64,000 bases of DNA from Aurantiochytrium sp. KH105 (GCA_003116975.1 BGKB01000015.1:858819-922818); one strand, 5' to 3'. Positions 10,155 to 20,583 are shown, counted from the first letter of the stretch. Program-made: numbers and translations. Notes: generated by a model from the sequence alone, not told the origin.

Positions 10155-12521
10155 CTAATCTGCACGGGCAATGCGAAGAAGAAAAGCGTAGGCGAGAGCG
10201 GCAAAGAGTACTGCCAGGAGCAACATGGCGAGAATATCGTAAACGCGGTTGTCAATGCTCAAACCGCGAGCGAGCAAGATCTGATCGCCCGTGATATGGT
10301 CACCGGGTGCATTCACATCGTGAAACTGCAGGCCGTGCAATTCAGTGACGGCAAGAGCCTCATAGCCGTACTTGAAGAAGGAAAAGTGTTCGAGCCAACG
10401 CAGGCCCGCAGGTAGCGAGGAAAGATCAACGAGGACGCCGCCGTAGATCATCGACACGACAAAGGCGACACTGACGGCGAGATTGGCAATGACAAAGATG
10501 CCAATGGCCGCAGACATCATGTAGCAGAGGGTGCCGGCGCAAATGGACTCGACGACGACCGTTGCGACAAACCACGCAAAGTTTGAAAGGTGAGGCTGAA
10601 ATCCCATCATCGGGTACACGATGGAAGAGAATGCGATGATAGGCACGACCCGCATAGGCAGCAAATCGCAGAGCAAAAGACTTGCAAAGTACGGAAGCGG
10701 ATGATAAAAGTGGTTGTGACGCTGATGAATGTATAGTGTTCGCTCCTTGAGAAAGAGCTCAATCGCGCTGAGGTTGGCAAAGACCAAACTCATGATAAGG
10801 TAGAAAAAGGCCCCAATGCGATTCGTTAGCCCGGTACCGTCGAGGCCAAGACGGTGATAAATACCGCCCGTGAGCGCGCCGAAAAAGCACATGACCACGA
10901 ATTGCATGAGAACAACGGCCGGAAGACGCGAGAGAACGACGAGGTTTTTGCGCGAAAGAATGCAAAATTGAGCCCACCAGCCCGGACGGCGATCCAGGTG
11001 CCGGGGCACGGCAAATGTCTCGCGAGTGCGAGCAGACGCATGCTGGAGCGAGTTCACGTAGCTCAGGATGGCAAGGTGAGCAGGATCGCGTTGCCACGCA
11101 AGCAAGAGCCAGGCGCGGACGTCGCGCTCCAGCGAGGAATGAAGCGTGGGCCCAACGCCTTCTTGGTCAAAGCCCTCTGCTTCGCTGGAGAACGCATCGT
11201 CAGAGTCTTCAGCATCTTCCTCTTCAATATCAGCTTCCGCTTCCTCGCTTGAGGTACGCTGTCCAAGGCGATGGCGGCGACGGCGTCGCCGACGACTCGA
11301 CGTTTGGAGTCGGCCCCGGGCACTACCGTTTGCCATGGATGGGTTGAAGACAGTGAGATCAGGATGCGAGCGAGCAGCTGACGGCGCATGATTCTGCGCA
11401 TCAAGATGGGCGTTTGCGTTACGGGGCACGAGACCGCCAAGCACGTCGAGCATGAAATCTGCGGGGTTGTTGAAGGTCTCGCAGTGAAACCCGAGGGAAG
11501 CAAAGTCGTCGACGATGCGGCGAGCTTCGCCTTGATGTATGATGCTGCCGTCGTCCAGAAGCATGACGTGATCAAGCATGCGAAAGATTGCAAAACGCGG
11601 TTGGTGAATGGCCATGAGAATGGTGCAGCCCAGGCGTGAAAGCGCTGAGAGCTGTGCAACGACGGCGACCGAGGTGGTACTGTCGAGGCCCGAGGTCGGT
11701 TCATCGAGAAAGAGCACAGGCGGACGAACAACGAGCTCCATGGCAATGCTGGTTCGTTTCTTTTCTCCGCCAGAAAGGCCCCTTCGAAAGTCGTCGCCCA
11801 CGAGCGTATCGGCGCAGGTGTCGAGGCCTAATGCGTCGAGGACACCTTGCACAAGTTCGAGCTTTTCGCTTTTGGCGCACGACGCAGGAAGGCGAAGATC
11901 TGCAGAGAGGAGGACATTCTCGCGGCACGTGAGGTTGCTAACGAGGTGGTCATCCTGGGCGACGTAGCCGGCCATTTCTCGAAACTCTTCGGATTGCGGA
12001 ATGCCATCCACAAAGACGGATCCCGTCACGTTGGAGGCACGTTTTCGCATGGCTAGCACGTCCATGAGAGAGGATTTCCCGGATCCGGTCGCACCAAAGA
12101 GCGTATTGAGTTTGCTGCGGTGCACGCGGCCGCTGAGTCCGTGGAGGATCTCCTTGCGGTTGGTTTTGCCCCCGCATCGTGATGTCCGCACGCTGTATCG
12201 AAGGTCCTTGAAGGCAACCTCGGCTCCCTGCACGCGCAGAACGTAGTCTTGCAGATTATCCCCGGCTTCGGAGTCGTTGGCCGCCTCAGAGCCAGCGGTG
12301 AAGGCCTCCGCGTCCTCCAGGAGAGCGGTCCTCATGCTGTTGTTGCTTTCGCCCTCCTCGTCTTTTTTATTTCTATGATCGTGCCCGGCGTGTGCGGCTT
12401 GGGTGCCTGGGCTTTTGGCTGTCGACGCGACGCTTCCACCGGCGGCCACGTGCCTCGCGCGGGTGTTGCCGCTTTGCCGAAGTTGCCGCGCTTTGTTCGC
12501 CTCGTTGTTATCTCGAGTCAC
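10155..12521 (-). CDS. ABC transporter, ABCG (White) half-transporter
   Basis: 788 residues with the ABCG order, ATPase first and membrane domain second. Residues about 1-95 are a polar, low-complexity N-terminus. The ATPase has Walker A GATGSGKSS (about 143-151), the Q-loop segment GYVAQDDHL, the signature LSGGEKKRTSIAMEL, Walker B VLFLDEPTSGLDS and the switch His in MAIHQPR. A charged linker (Arg/His run, then an acidic Ser/Glu/Asp run) separates it from a C-terminal domain with about six hydrophobic segments (for example VVLMQFVVMCFFGALTGGIY and LLLAVLFAALAYAFLLRI). Half-transporters of this family dimerise to export lipids, sterols or small hydrophobics. Substrate and membrane are not evident. 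Single exon and full length for the family. Confidence 0.95.
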   Translation of the reverse strand: MTRDNNEANKARQLRQSGNTRARHVAAGGSVASTAKSPGTQAAHAGHDHRNKKDEEGESNNSMRTALLEDAEAFTAGSEAANDSEAGDNLQDYVLRVQGAEVAFKDLRYSVRTSRCGGKTNRKEILHGLSGRVHRSKLNTLFGATGSGKSSLMDVLAMRKRASNVTGSVFVDGIPQSEEFREMAGYVAQDDHLVSNLTCRENVLLSADLRLPASCAKSEKLELVQGVLDALGLDTCADTLVGDDFRRGLSGGEKKRTSIAMELVVRPPVLFLDEPTSGLDSTTSVAVVAQLSALSRLGCTILMAIHQPRFAIFRMLDHVMLLDDGSIIHQGEARRIVDDFASLGFHCETFNNPADFMLDVLGGLVPRNANAHLDAQNHAPSAARSHPDLTVFNPSMANGSARGRLQTSSRRRRRRRHRLGQRTSSEEAEADIEEEDAEDSDDAFSSEAEGFDQEGVGPTLHSSLERDVRAWLLLAWQRDPAHLAILSYVNSLQHASARTRETFAVPRHLDRRPGWWAQFCILSRKNLVVLSRLPAVVLMQFVVMCFFGALTGGIYHRLGLDGTGLTNRIGAFFYLIMSLVFANLSAIELFLKERTLYIHQRHNHFYHPLPYFASLLLCDLLPMRVVPIIAFSSIVYPMMGFQPHLSNFAWFVATVVVESICAGTLCYMMSAAIGIFVIANLAVSVAFVVSMIYGGVLVDLSSLPAGLRWLEHFSFFKYGYEALAVTELHGLQFHDVNAPGDHITGDQILLARGLSIDNRVYDILAMLLLAVLFAALAYAFLLRIARAD

Positions 12522-12724
12522 ATCGCCTCATCAAATCGACGAGTAAACAGCGCGCCTGAGTAGGAAGGAAGTGTGGCATGCAGACGATGCTGGCTGGCTG
12601 TTGTCGCTGCACTGCTGCGCGCCTCCATCATCTGAGCGTCAATCATCATGGTGTTCCATTCTCCAGCGATCGGGTCCCGCGACTCTGGGTCATTAGGTCG
12701 GTAGAGTAGGCGAGGCCGAAGACG
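12522..12724. other. Possible shared promoter region of divergent genes
   Basis: About 200 bp lie between the ABCG start (12521, -) and the trinucleotide repeat block preceding SUV3 (+). No gene seen. Confidence 0.4.
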
Positions 12725-13010
12725 ACGTGGTTGCTGTTGCTGTTGCTGTTGATGTTGCTGTACTTGTTGTTGTTGATGTTGCTGTTGATGTTTTTGCTCT
12801 TGTTGTTGTTGTTGTTGTTGCTTTTGCTCTTGTTGTTGCTCTTGCTGTACTTGTTGGTTTTGCTGTTGTTGTTGTTCTTGCTGTACTTGTCGTTGTTGCT
12901 GCTGTTGTTGTTGCTCTTGCTGTACTTGTCGTTGTTGCTGTATAGTTGCTGTTGCTCTTGCTGTACTTGTCGTTGTTGCTGTCTAGTTGCTGTTGTGGTT
13001 GTTCACAATA
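12725..13010. repeat. Imperfect TTG/CTG trinucleotide repeat block
   Basis: About 285 bp built from GTT, GCT, TTG and TACTTG variants with a higher-order pattern (recurring CTTGCTGTACTTG). It is open on both strands, so it gives poly-Leu/Val frames on + and Ser/Thr/Ala frames on -. It is in frame with the SUV3 gene but lies upstream of the likely start, so I regard it as 5' flank or UTR, not protein. Confidence 0.75.
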
Positions 13011-13177
13011 CACAGCGTCACAGCAGCGTCAGCAGAGAACCGCGCATGGAGTTGCGCTTGGAGTTCGTGGTCTCCGTGCAGGGCTGCGTGCGCGCACGAA
13101 GGCAGACCGTGATCGCGATCGCGAGCGCGCTGCGCTACGCGGGGCGAGGGCTGCGCGGAGGCAGGCGAGGCAGCGGC

Positions 13178-15700
13178 ATGCGTCGCGCGTGCCGGGCCCT
13201 GGCGGCGGCGGCGCGAGGACCCAGGGCCGCGGCGCCATGGGTGGTGGAGACGCCGCGGCGCCGCGCGACCGCGAAGACGTGGGCCCGCGCCGCGGGGAGC
13301 AGCAGCAAGAGCGGCGGCGACGGCGGCAACGCCGGGGCCGATGAGCATGCGGTGTCGTGGCGCGACGCCATGGACTTTGGCAAGCCGCGGGTGCACAAAG
13401 CCGGCGAGATGATGCCGGAAGAGACCCTGCTACCGCAGAAGGAGGGCGAGCTGCTCCTGCAGGGCGCCACGACGCAGGTCTCGGACGAGAATGTGCCGAG
13501 GCCCTCGTATGAGCACGTCCAGATCAACGGACCGCATCTGTGGTTCAAGCGGGCACGAGCACTGCGTCGCAAGGTAATCATGCACGTGGGGCCGACGAAC
13601 TCGGGCAAGACGTACCGCGCTCTCAAGGCGCTGGAGACGGCGGAATCGGGCGTGTACGCCTCGCCTTTGCGACTTTTGGCGTGGCAGATCTCGCAAGAGC
13701 TCGGATGCACGCTCATTACGGGTCAGGAACGCATCATGGGCGACAACCCCAACGTGACGAGCTGCACCGTGGAGATGACGCCGCTGGTGGACGTCGTGGA
13801 CGTGGGCGTCGTTGACGAGTTCCAGCTCATGGGTGATAGGAACCGCGGCTGGGCGTTCACGCGCGCTGTGCTGGGCATGCCCGCGCGCGAGCTCCACTTG
13901 TGTGGCGAGGAGGGCGCCGTGGAACTTGTCAAGAAGATTTGCGCGCTCACGGGGGATGAATTGGAGGTCAACTATTACCAGCGACTGTCGCCCCTCGAAG
14001 CAGAGCCCAAGCCCTTGTCGGGCTACCAGGATATCCGTCCGGGCGACTGCGTAGTAGCTTTTTCGCGGCGCGACATTCACAAGATCCGCGACAAGATTGA
14101 GGCAGCGTCCGGACACAAGTGCGCCATCATTTACGGCGGACTTCCGCCCGAGATCCGTAAGGCGCAGGCGACCAAGTTCAACTCCCCAGAGTCCAAACAG
14201 AACGTACTTGTGGCGACAGATGCGGTTGGCATGGGGCTGAACTTGCGAGTGAAGCGTATCGTATTTAGCAAGATGGAAAAATTCGATGGCCAGATCATGC
14301 GTCGGCTGAGCCTGCGAGAAGTGAAACAAATTGCCGGCCGCGCTGGGCGCTACGGGCGCACCGAAGAGGCCAAGGGTCTGGTGACTGCGCTGGACGAGGC
14401 GGACATGGGGCTCATTCGTCTCGCGCTTCCGCACGCAGCACCGGTCATATCGCATGGGTACGTCTTTCCCCCTCGCGAATTCATCCGCGCCCGCTTTCAC
14501 AATGTTTGCGTTGACCTCCTCGAGACGATTCGCGACCAGCTGCTTGACAAGCCGCTGGAACAAGAATTTGTGGACGCCGTGGACGTGATCTCGTCGGGTG
14601 ATGCGTCACAGCGCTCGCACCGGGATGCGATTCGGGCTGCGAAACGAGTTGTGTTCGACTACCAGGATCGATTTGCCTCACGCGTTGCGAATGCTTTCAA
14701 CGACGCCCTCGTTGAGGTCTTGCGCGAGGTGGAAGAGGCATCGAACGCGCGTTCCGTTGTCTTTGAGAAACGCTCCCAGCTTGCCGACACAGTGCAGCTT
14801 GGGACTGCGGCGCGCAAGGACCAGAGTCTGAGCGTAGAGGAACGCGAGCGTCTCGAGACGAATGCCCAGTTGGCTGCGAGCAAGATTGCAGAACTTGACG
14901 AGCATCTGCAGGGAGACTTTTCGGGAGACTTTTTGATTGTGCAGCGCACCATGAACCTGCGCGAGCTTATTGCCGAGTTTCGAGAAGTGCCTCTGGATGT
15001 GGACACGATTCTTCAGGTGTGCAACGCGCCCGTGGACAAGGGTAATATTCCGATGGTGCGGCACGTACGCCGGTATCTACGGTTGACGCACGAACGCAGT
15101 GTGCGGGACCTTATTGCGTCTTTGGAGGATCCCTTTTTAGAGGACTACTTTTCTGACCTGTACCGCTATGAGGACGTCCGCGTTCATAAGCGCTGGAGAA
15201 GGGAGGGCCCGATGCTCAAGTTGGATCGCCTTCCAGGTATTTCCGAGCGACGATTGCGTGCCCTCGAGCCGCAGGGCCCGCGCGGAGATCCGAAGAATTC
15301 GCTTGAACGTCGGATGCAAGATTACGAGCAATACTACAATTTGATTGACGTGAGTCTCTGGCTCGGACTTCGGTTCGAGCATCCTCCTGACCACATGCAG
15401 AGGCTGGGCGCACTCAAGGCTACGTGCCTGGATAAACTTGAGCGTATGCTTCAAAGCGCCAGAGAAAAAGCCTCCATGGATGATGTCGTTCCGCATCCGA
15501 AACGGGGCCGTACGCCCCCGACTGGCCGAAGGGGGGGTTCTTCACGACGCCAGATGGGGAGCGCGCCTGACGCTCCTCCATCATCACAGCGGGCCGTGCT
15601 TGCCACGCAGGAGTCTTTGTCGGTGAAGGAGGAGGATTCTAGGAATAGTGATGAACAAGAGGGAAAGTCGAAAAAGGCCTCATTCAAGTTCTCCCACTGA
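13178..15700 (+). CDS. SUPV3L1: SUV3-type mitochondrial ATP-dependent RNA helicase
   Basis: Chosen start at 13178 gives 840 residues. The first 45 are rich in Arg and Ala without acids (MRRACRALAAAARGPRAAAP), a typical mitochondrial presequence; the frame is open further upstream only because of the repeat block. Helicase motifs: I GPTNSGKT (about 138-145), Ia YASPLRLLAWQ, II VVDEFQLMGD, a motif V-like LVATDAVGMGLN and VI QIAGRAGRYG. The middle and C-terminal parts (FPPREFIRARFHNVCVDLLE; VSLWLGLRFEHPPDHMQRLG) match the SUV3 C-terminal bundle. The last 70 residues are a polar tail. In yeast and humans SUV3 unwinds structured RNA for the mitochondrial exonuclease (degradosome). Single exon, full length for the family. 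Confidence 0.95.
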   Translation: MRRACRALAAAARGPRAAAPWVVETPRRRATAKTWARAAGSSSKSGGDGGNAGADEHAVSWRDAMDFGKPRVHKAGEMMPEETLLPQKEGELLLQGATTQVSDENVPRPSYEHVQINGPHLWFKRARALRRKVIMHVGPTNSGKTYRALKALETAESGVYASPLRLLAWQISQELGCTLITGQERIMGDNPNVTSCTVEMTPLVDVVDVGVVDEFQLMGDRNRGWAFTRAVLGMPARELHLCGEEGAVELVKKICALTGDELEVNYYQRLSPLEAEPKPLSGYQDIRPGDCVVAFSRRDIHKIRDKIEAASGHKCAIIYGGLPPEIRKAQATKFNSPESKQNVLVATDAVGMGLNLRVKRIVFSKMEKFDGQIMRRLSLREVKQIAGRAGRYGRTEEAKGLVTALDEADMGLIRLALPHAAPVISHGYVFPPREFIRARFHNVCVDLLETIRDQLLDKPLEQEFVDAVDVISSGDASQRSHRDAIRAAKRVVFDYQDRFASRVANAFNDALVEVLREVEEASNARSVVFEKRSQLADTVQLGTAARKDQSLSVEERERLETNAQLAASKIAELDEHLQGDFSGDFLIVQRTMNLRELIAEFREVPLDVDTILQVCNAPVDKGNIPMVRHVRRYLRLTHERSVRDLIASLEDPFLEDYFSDLYRYEDVRVHKRWRREGPMLKLDRLPGISERRLRALEPQGPRGDPKNSLERRMQDYEQYYNLIDVSLWLGLRFEHPPDHMQRLGALKATCLDKLERMLQSAREKASMDDVVPHPKRGRTPPTGRRGGSSRRQMGSAPDAPPSSQRAVLATQESLSVKEEDSRNSDEQEGKSKKASFKFSH

Positions 15701-16217
15701 AAGGAAGAGGTCATGTAACAGGAGACGAGACCTTCGTCGAAATCCCTTTTTTTTTTCCTGGGCCCTCCTTTGACGTTGAAGCTGTTTTTCTTTTGACCCT
15801 TCGACTCCCGGACAAGACCTTTCAAGGGGAAAAGTCAGCGCGCGACATGCAGGAAAAAAATTCGGGGACGCGTATCTCTAAAAAGCAAAGAGAAAGAGCG
15901 TGCTTTCTCTCTTTCTCTCTTTCTTTAGGCAAAGAGTAGTCGCACGGGACGGCGTGATCACGTTCGACGTGTTTAGACTTATTGCATGAAGGCGAATGGG
16001 CAATCAAGGTCTCTCGGGTACTTGAGATCTCTTGAAAAAAACAAAAAAACCTTGTATGCGCTTTGTGTTTCTTCCGCAAATTTAGGCCAGCGAGGAGTCT
16101 TGTTTTGTTTTGTAAAAAGTCAGACCAGTCGCAGTGAACGGAAAAACATTTAGAATGATCTTGATCAATTTAATTTTGCTCTCTTTTCCTTTGATGATGA
16201 CTGATTGAAAAGAAGGA
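15701..16217. other. 3' intergenic region between convergent genes
   Basis: Contains CT-rich and A-rich runs (15748-15756, 15901-15926, 16035-16047). Probably the 3' UTR and polyadenylation region of SUV3. No gene seen. Confidence 0.5.
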
Positions 16218-16398
16218 CAATAAAGATGATTCGCGTAAACGTAAAAGAAATATTCCCTCCGCGCGTAGCGCGATGGGGAGGAAGAACTTGGAGTCTCGCT
16301 GGGTGTGTACTTTTACGCTGTGCATGGATGCTACAGCAGTTTACCACCTGGTGTAAAGGTGATGGCTAAGTCATCGTGACGGGCATCGTCGATTAGAT
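16218..16398 (+). repeat. Dispersed hairpin-containing intergenic element, copy 1
   Basis: Core at about 16326-16396, beginning GGATGCTACAGCAGTTTACC and ending GACGGGCATCGTCGATTAG. The same core occurs at 27.13 kb (-), 32.83 kb (+, diverged) and 44.58 kb (-). Within it, TTTAC(CACCTGGT)GTAAA can fold. Upstream, 16250-16280 forms another hairpin (CCCTCCGCGCG...CGCGATGGGGAGG), and CGTAAAAG/CTTTTACG lie inverted on each side. Function unknown; repeat or structured RNA. Confidence 0.65.
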
Positions 16399-16590
16399 GA
16401 GCAGCCAAATCAAGTCGAGCCAGGCCAAGCCAGAGCCGAGAGCACTGGTACTTTCCAACTCCTTGCATGTCGTTGGCATTGCGCGACAAACTCCACAATC
16501 TCGGCCAGGAGCCAATTTCAAAAATGCAATGGGCGTGGAATAAAAGAATTCGCAGCGATGCTCAACATTTGATGCTAATTTAAGTAAAGA

Positions 16591-18690
16591 TCAGTAGCAA
16601 TAGGGAATGACGACGACACCACCGGCGACGAGAACGGGAAATCCGATTTGGATGCAGTACGAGACAATTTGCAGAATGGAGTCGAAAATGTGAAAGGGAA
16701 TTCGACCATAGAAGCCCTTGTTGATGGCATTACCAATGTCGCGAAGCATTGCAGCGCCAGTAAGAACGCGGAAAACCTCCTTGACAAAGCGAAAGGGGCT
16801 AAGTTCCGGCTGGTATGTGGCTTGAGAAACAGGGCGGTCGTCAGTCAAGCTCGCTTCGACGTCCTCGCGTGTGGGTACATCCGCAATAAAGAGAATACGC
16901 TCCCAAATGCTCCATGTCCGGTAAGCCTCGTACTGATGGAAAATGCCATATTTCTCGACGCGAAAGAGGTTGAAAACCTTGTCAAGAAATGAAAAGTTGA
17001 CGACGCGCTTCTTGAACTGCCGGTACGCTTCGTGGTTGTTGGTCTTGCGCGCGTACTCGGCGCAGAGGAAGAACTGCTCATCCTCGGCGGACTTGTAATG
17101 GGTATCATTGTCATCTTGGTGAGCGAGAACAAAGTTTTTAATGGCGGGCAGCGAGGCGTTGGGATCTCCGCGGGTCGCCTGGGCAAAGACCTTGGGGTCG
17201 ATGCCATAGAACTTGCAAAAGAGACGCGAGTTGTCCATGACGCGAAGACGCAAGGTTGCTTGAATCATGAGCTGGACCGTGCCGGCGCGCAAGTAGCGGC
17301 GGTCGGCGTCGAACCAATCTTGCGAGGCAATGCCCTCATCAATCTGGTGAATAAAGTCAGCTGCGAGAGCGTTCAGGATGATGTCGAGCACCTCGTCGGT
17401 GTTGAAGAGAATAAAGAGCACGACGCCGTAGAGGATGCACACATAGGAGGTGTTCATGTAGCGGTCCAGCTTGAAACCGATCTTTTGGAAAAAGGAATCG
17501 TCGTTTTGGTGCCAGACAACCTCACGCAGAGAGTTGAGACGCGAGTAGGCTGTCGCAGAGTCACCCGTGGTTCGATAGAAACGAGTAAAGCTTTCCGGGA
17601 TGATGGTGATCATGTAAATGAAGAGCACGGCGATGTTCATGGACTTGCCAAGCGGGTCGCCGTGGCCAGTGCAAAAGGTATCCCAGTCTGTGTCGACGCG
17701 CGCCTCGTTCTGCGAGAAGTTAGCGTCGAAGCGCACGCTCTTTTCGAGAGCATTCATGAGGAGCACTGCAGGGATGACGAGCTGGATGGTGGCGCAACAG
17801 AGGACAAAGAAGCCACCGCTTCCCAGAATGCTCAGATACGTGTACACGGAGAGGTCATCGTCATCAAAGGCCCACTCATCTTTATCCTCAACGATGCTGT
17901 CAATGAGCTCAAAGGGCGCAAAGAGGTGATCGCGCAGCGTGATTTGCACAGTTTCCGAGTACGACTCGAAGACGGCGCGAAATTCATGGTTGCGTTCGTC
18001 GAGAAGCCACTCGTCAAAGTGATCTTCAGCGAACTTGAGGGTATCTACCTCTGCAAAATCGCGCTCGTGATCGACTTGGAAGCGCAGAAACTTTTCGAGG
18101 CGCAGTAGGGTGTACTGTTGCCAAACCCAGGGCCTTCCGCCGAAGACGGTGCGGAGACCGACTTCGTTGCCCCGAATGTAGAGGCCCGGAAGGAGAGTAG
18201 CCTGGCCAACGTTGTAAAAGTAGTTCCACTCGGGCTCGACGTTGTCATTGCGCGGATCCGTCCAGTCGAAGGAATCCGGGGCTTGTCTCACGACGCGGCG
18301 GATCATGGCCAGGTGCCATTCCATGTCGTTGCCTAGGTACTCGACCCACGATCCTCGCGCCCACACGTTTTCGGGCTGGTCCAAGACGCTCTCGACAACG
18401 TCGCGCAAGGACGCTCGCGTCCATTGCGGGTAGCCGAGCTTGACGATGCGGCGCGCGACGATTTTCGCCTCGTAGTGGGGATCATCGGGGTTGAGTTCGT
18501 CGCCGACGTCGAGTCGCAGCGAGCTCGAGAACTCTGCCGCCGACAGGATACCCGTCTGCGCTCCGCGTCCGCCTCTGGTCTCCACGAGGATGACCTTGCG
18601 CTGGTCTTGCGTCTCCTCTTGGTCCTCGCCGTCAGACTCGACGCCGCCCTCGTCGGCCTCGCCGTTGTGCGGCTCGTCCTCTTCGCCCAT
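16591..18690 (-). CDS. Multi-pass membrane protein of unrecognised family
   Basis: The start at 18690 (MGEEDEPHNGEADEGGVESD) gives 699 residues. The frame runs further up to 19218 only through GGCA and GGGA microsatellites, so that extension is rejected. Residues 1-50 are acidic; then a soluble region (IVARRIVKLGYPQWTRASLR, VWARGSWVEYLGNDMEW). Hydrophobic segments follow: about 285-315 (ILGSGGFFVLCCATIQLVIP), about 355-375 (IAVLFIYMITIIPESF), about 410-440 (YVCILYGVVLFILFNTDEVL followed by NALAADFIHQIDE) and a final one at the C-terminus (FPVLVAGGVVVIPYCY). The NALAADFIHQID segment resembles a motif I associate with large protist membrane proteins, but I cannot name a family. It converges on SUV3. 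A channel or transporter is possible but unproven. Confidence 0.75.
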   Translation of the reverse strand: MGEEDEPHNGEADEGGVESDGEDQEETQDQRKVILVETRGGRGAQTGILSAAEFSSSLRLDVGDELNPDDPHYEAKIVARRIVKLGYPQWTRASLRDVVESVLDQPENVWARGSWVEYLGNDMEWHLAMIRRVVRQAPDSFDWTDPRNDNVEPEWNYFYNVGQATLLPGLYIRGNEVGLRTVFGGRPWVWQQYTLLRLEKFLRFQVDHERDFAEVDTLKFAEDHFDEWLLDERNHEFRAVFESYSETVQITLRDHLFAPFELIDSIVEDKDEWAFDDDDLSVYTYLSILGSGGFFVLCCATIQLVIPAVLLMNALEKSVRFDANFSQNEARVDTDWDTFCTGHGDPLGKSMNIAVLFIYMITIIPESFTRFYRTTGDSATAYSRLNSLREVVWHQNDDSFFQKIGFKLDRYMNTSYVCILYGVVLFILFNTDEVLDIILNALAADFIHQIDEGIASQDWFDADRRYLRAGTVQLMIQATLRLRVMDNSRLFCKFYGIDPKVFAQATRGDPNASLPAIKNFVLAHQDDNDTHYKSAEDEQFFLCAEYARKTNNHEAYRQFKKRVVNFSFLDKVFNLFRVEKYGIFHQYEAYRTWSIWERILFIADVPTREDVEASLTDDRPVSQATYQPELSPFRFVKEVFRVLTGAAMLRDIGNAINKGFYGRIPFHIFDSILQIVSYCIQIGFPVLVAGGVVVIPYCY

Positions 18691-18807
18691 GGCTCCGCGC
18701 GACGCGCCTCTCTCTGCTCCACCTTCGGCCTGCTCCTCGCGCGGCTCCTCGCGCGGCGCGTGCACGGCGCGGACTGCACGCGCTCGAGAGCTCGGCGGCA
18801 CGCGCGG

Positions 18808-18860
<53 letters not shown>

Positions 18861-19410
18861 GCTGCCCGGCGTCGCGCCGGCGTTGCGGGTCTGGCGCGGC
18901 CGGCGCGCGCGGTCTTGAGGGCGCGTGCTCGCCTCTCGCCGCCGCTGGCAGAGGCGGTGGCTTGGCGCGGGAAGAGCAGCGCAGAGGGAGGGAGGGAGGG
19001 AGGGAGGGAGGGAGGGAGGGAGAGCGCCCAGCTCCGGCTGGCTCGGCAGCTGGGTGCACACCCCTTTGTGATAGATGTTCACTACGAGGCCCTAGCACTG
19101 GCCATGGTGGCAGGCAGGCAGGCACGCGAGCTCGTGTTGCCAGTGTGCGTGCGACTGGCTTGTATAACTTAAGTACGTAGGGGTACAGCCAGGTTGCTCG
19201 ACGCGGCCGCTTGCTCACTTTGCCGCGTCCAGCGCACCGGAGTTCTGAAGCCTAATTTTATACATGAACACCCACGCTCTCTCGCTTGCGGGGCGTGGCG
19301 CTGGCATTAAAACGGACTCACTGTCAGGCGGAGGGCCCCGTTGGCGGCGAGTGACCCGCCCCAGCAGCGCGAGTTGCGACAGCCAGGTCAAGTTGCAAGA
19401 AAGAAAAGAA

Positions 19411-19450
<40 letters not shown>

Positions 19451-20127
19451 AGGCCGCCGGTTTCCATTCAGGCTGTCGCGTTCGTCTTACCAACTTGCTG
19501 TTCCCGCTTCGCAAGCAAGTGTCGAGGAGGAGGAAACTCAACATGGAGGGATTTGGAGCTGAGGAAGACGGAGGAGCCCTGTTCTCCTTCCTTTGGCCCA
19601 CCAATGGTCGAAAAAATACAGGCACTACCGCCATCTTATTATGAAGTATGATCATGCGCGTATGTATACAGAGCCGCGTTCGCCAGCGGCCTGGCTGATG
19701 GGAAGAATAAGAGACATGATCGTGCGAGCCTTTATTCGTTCTTTGACAAGTTATGCTTTCGCAAGAAAAGACTTTTCTCCAATGAGCGACCTGCGAACGA
19801 AGCCGAGATCGACGCAAATCAAGCTGCCAGCCATGGCAGATGAGAAACTCAGGAAGAGAGAGGGCGAGTGACGGGAGAAGAAAAAGGAAGGGTTCGATGA
19901 TAATCTAAGCTTGGAAAAAGCTTTGCAAAGGAGCACGTAAACCCAGTCATCTGAAGGGAGGAGCTTGGCAAGGCTCTTTGCCTCTACTTCGTTTTGTTGA
20001 TGATGGAAACGGACCTCACAGATGTCTACTCCATCCATCCATCCATTCATCCATCCATCCCTACGGAGCGACGTCAGAATCCTTTTGGAGAGAAGAATCG
20101 CGAGGCTGCTGCTAGCTTTTTGCGAAA
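18691..20127. repeat. Gene-free interval rich in tetranucleotide microsatellites
   Basis: 5' flank of the membrane-protein gene. It carries (GGCA)n at about 18809-18859, (GGGA)n at 18985-19022, (AAAG)n at 19398-19450 and a CCAT/CATC run at 20031-20061. These repeats explain the long frames on both strands. No domain seen. 19500-20127 is otherwise unremarkable. Confidence 0.7.
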
Positions 20128-20499
20128 TCATTTTTTGGGAACAGCGGTGTTGACGTTGATGGAGTGCATCTCCTTGATGTGCTCGTCGAGGATCTTGTAT
20201 ACGAGGCGAGCCTGCTGGACCTTGTTTTTGCCCTCGAAAAGCGGTGATGTGACGGACACGTTGTAGGCTGAGCCGCAGCCGCCGCTCACATCTTCGACAA
20301 GAACCTCGGAAGTCTGCAGCTCTGCCTCAAGCAGCGACTTCATCTCTTGCTCCTTGGAGCTGCCCCCTGCAGCAGCGTCCGAGAACATGCGCACGGCCTG
20401 CGGCGTCTGGATGGCGGCAGCTCTCGTGCCCCAGGCCGGCGCAGCCGTGCCGCTGCGCGCGAGCACGGCGTTCAGGCTCATGGCGCCATGGCGAAGCAT
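20128..20499 (-). CDS. BOLA3: BolA-like protein, mitochondrial BOLA3 type
   Basis: From the Met at 20499 the protein has 123 residues: a presequence (MLRHGAMSLNAVLARSGTAA) and a BolA domain. The domain has EMKSLLEAELQTSEVLVEDVS, the class-defining GGCGSAYNVSV segment with its Cys, and VQQARLVYKILDEHIKEMHS with the conserved C-terminal His (EMHSINVNT). VSGGCGxxY and VQQxxxV point to BOLA3 more than BOLA1 or BOLA2. BOLA3 works with GLRX5 and NFU1 in delivering 4Fe-4S clusters to mitochondrial enzymes. The frame extends to 20757 through Ser/Asn and Gly/Ser low complexity encoded by a GCT/GTT run (20580-20625). That extension may be coding or 5' UTR, and the presequence argues for the shorter form. 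Confidence 0.9.
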   Translation of the reverse strand: MLRHGAMSLNAVLARSGTAAPAWGTRAAAIQTPQAVRMFSDAAAGGSSKEQEMKSLLEAELQTSEVLVEDVSGGCGSAYNVSVTSPLFEGKNKVQQARLVYKILDEHIKEMHSINVNTAVPKK

Positions 20500-20583
20500 T
20501 TGCTCGGGGTTTCGGGGTTTCGGGTTTTCCCTTGCGCCTTTGCCTTCGCTGCCGCTGGTGCCTTTGCTGCCGCCGATGCCTTC

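Noticed and set aside
12731-13177. N-terminal Leu/Val extension of SUV3
   Set aside because: It is the translation of a trinucleotide repeat block; the Arg/Ala presequence starting at 13178 fits a mitochondrial protein.
18691-19218. 176-residue N-terminal extension of the multi-pass membrane protein
   Set aside because: It passes through GGCA and GGGA microsatellites; the Met at 18690 is followed by normal protein.
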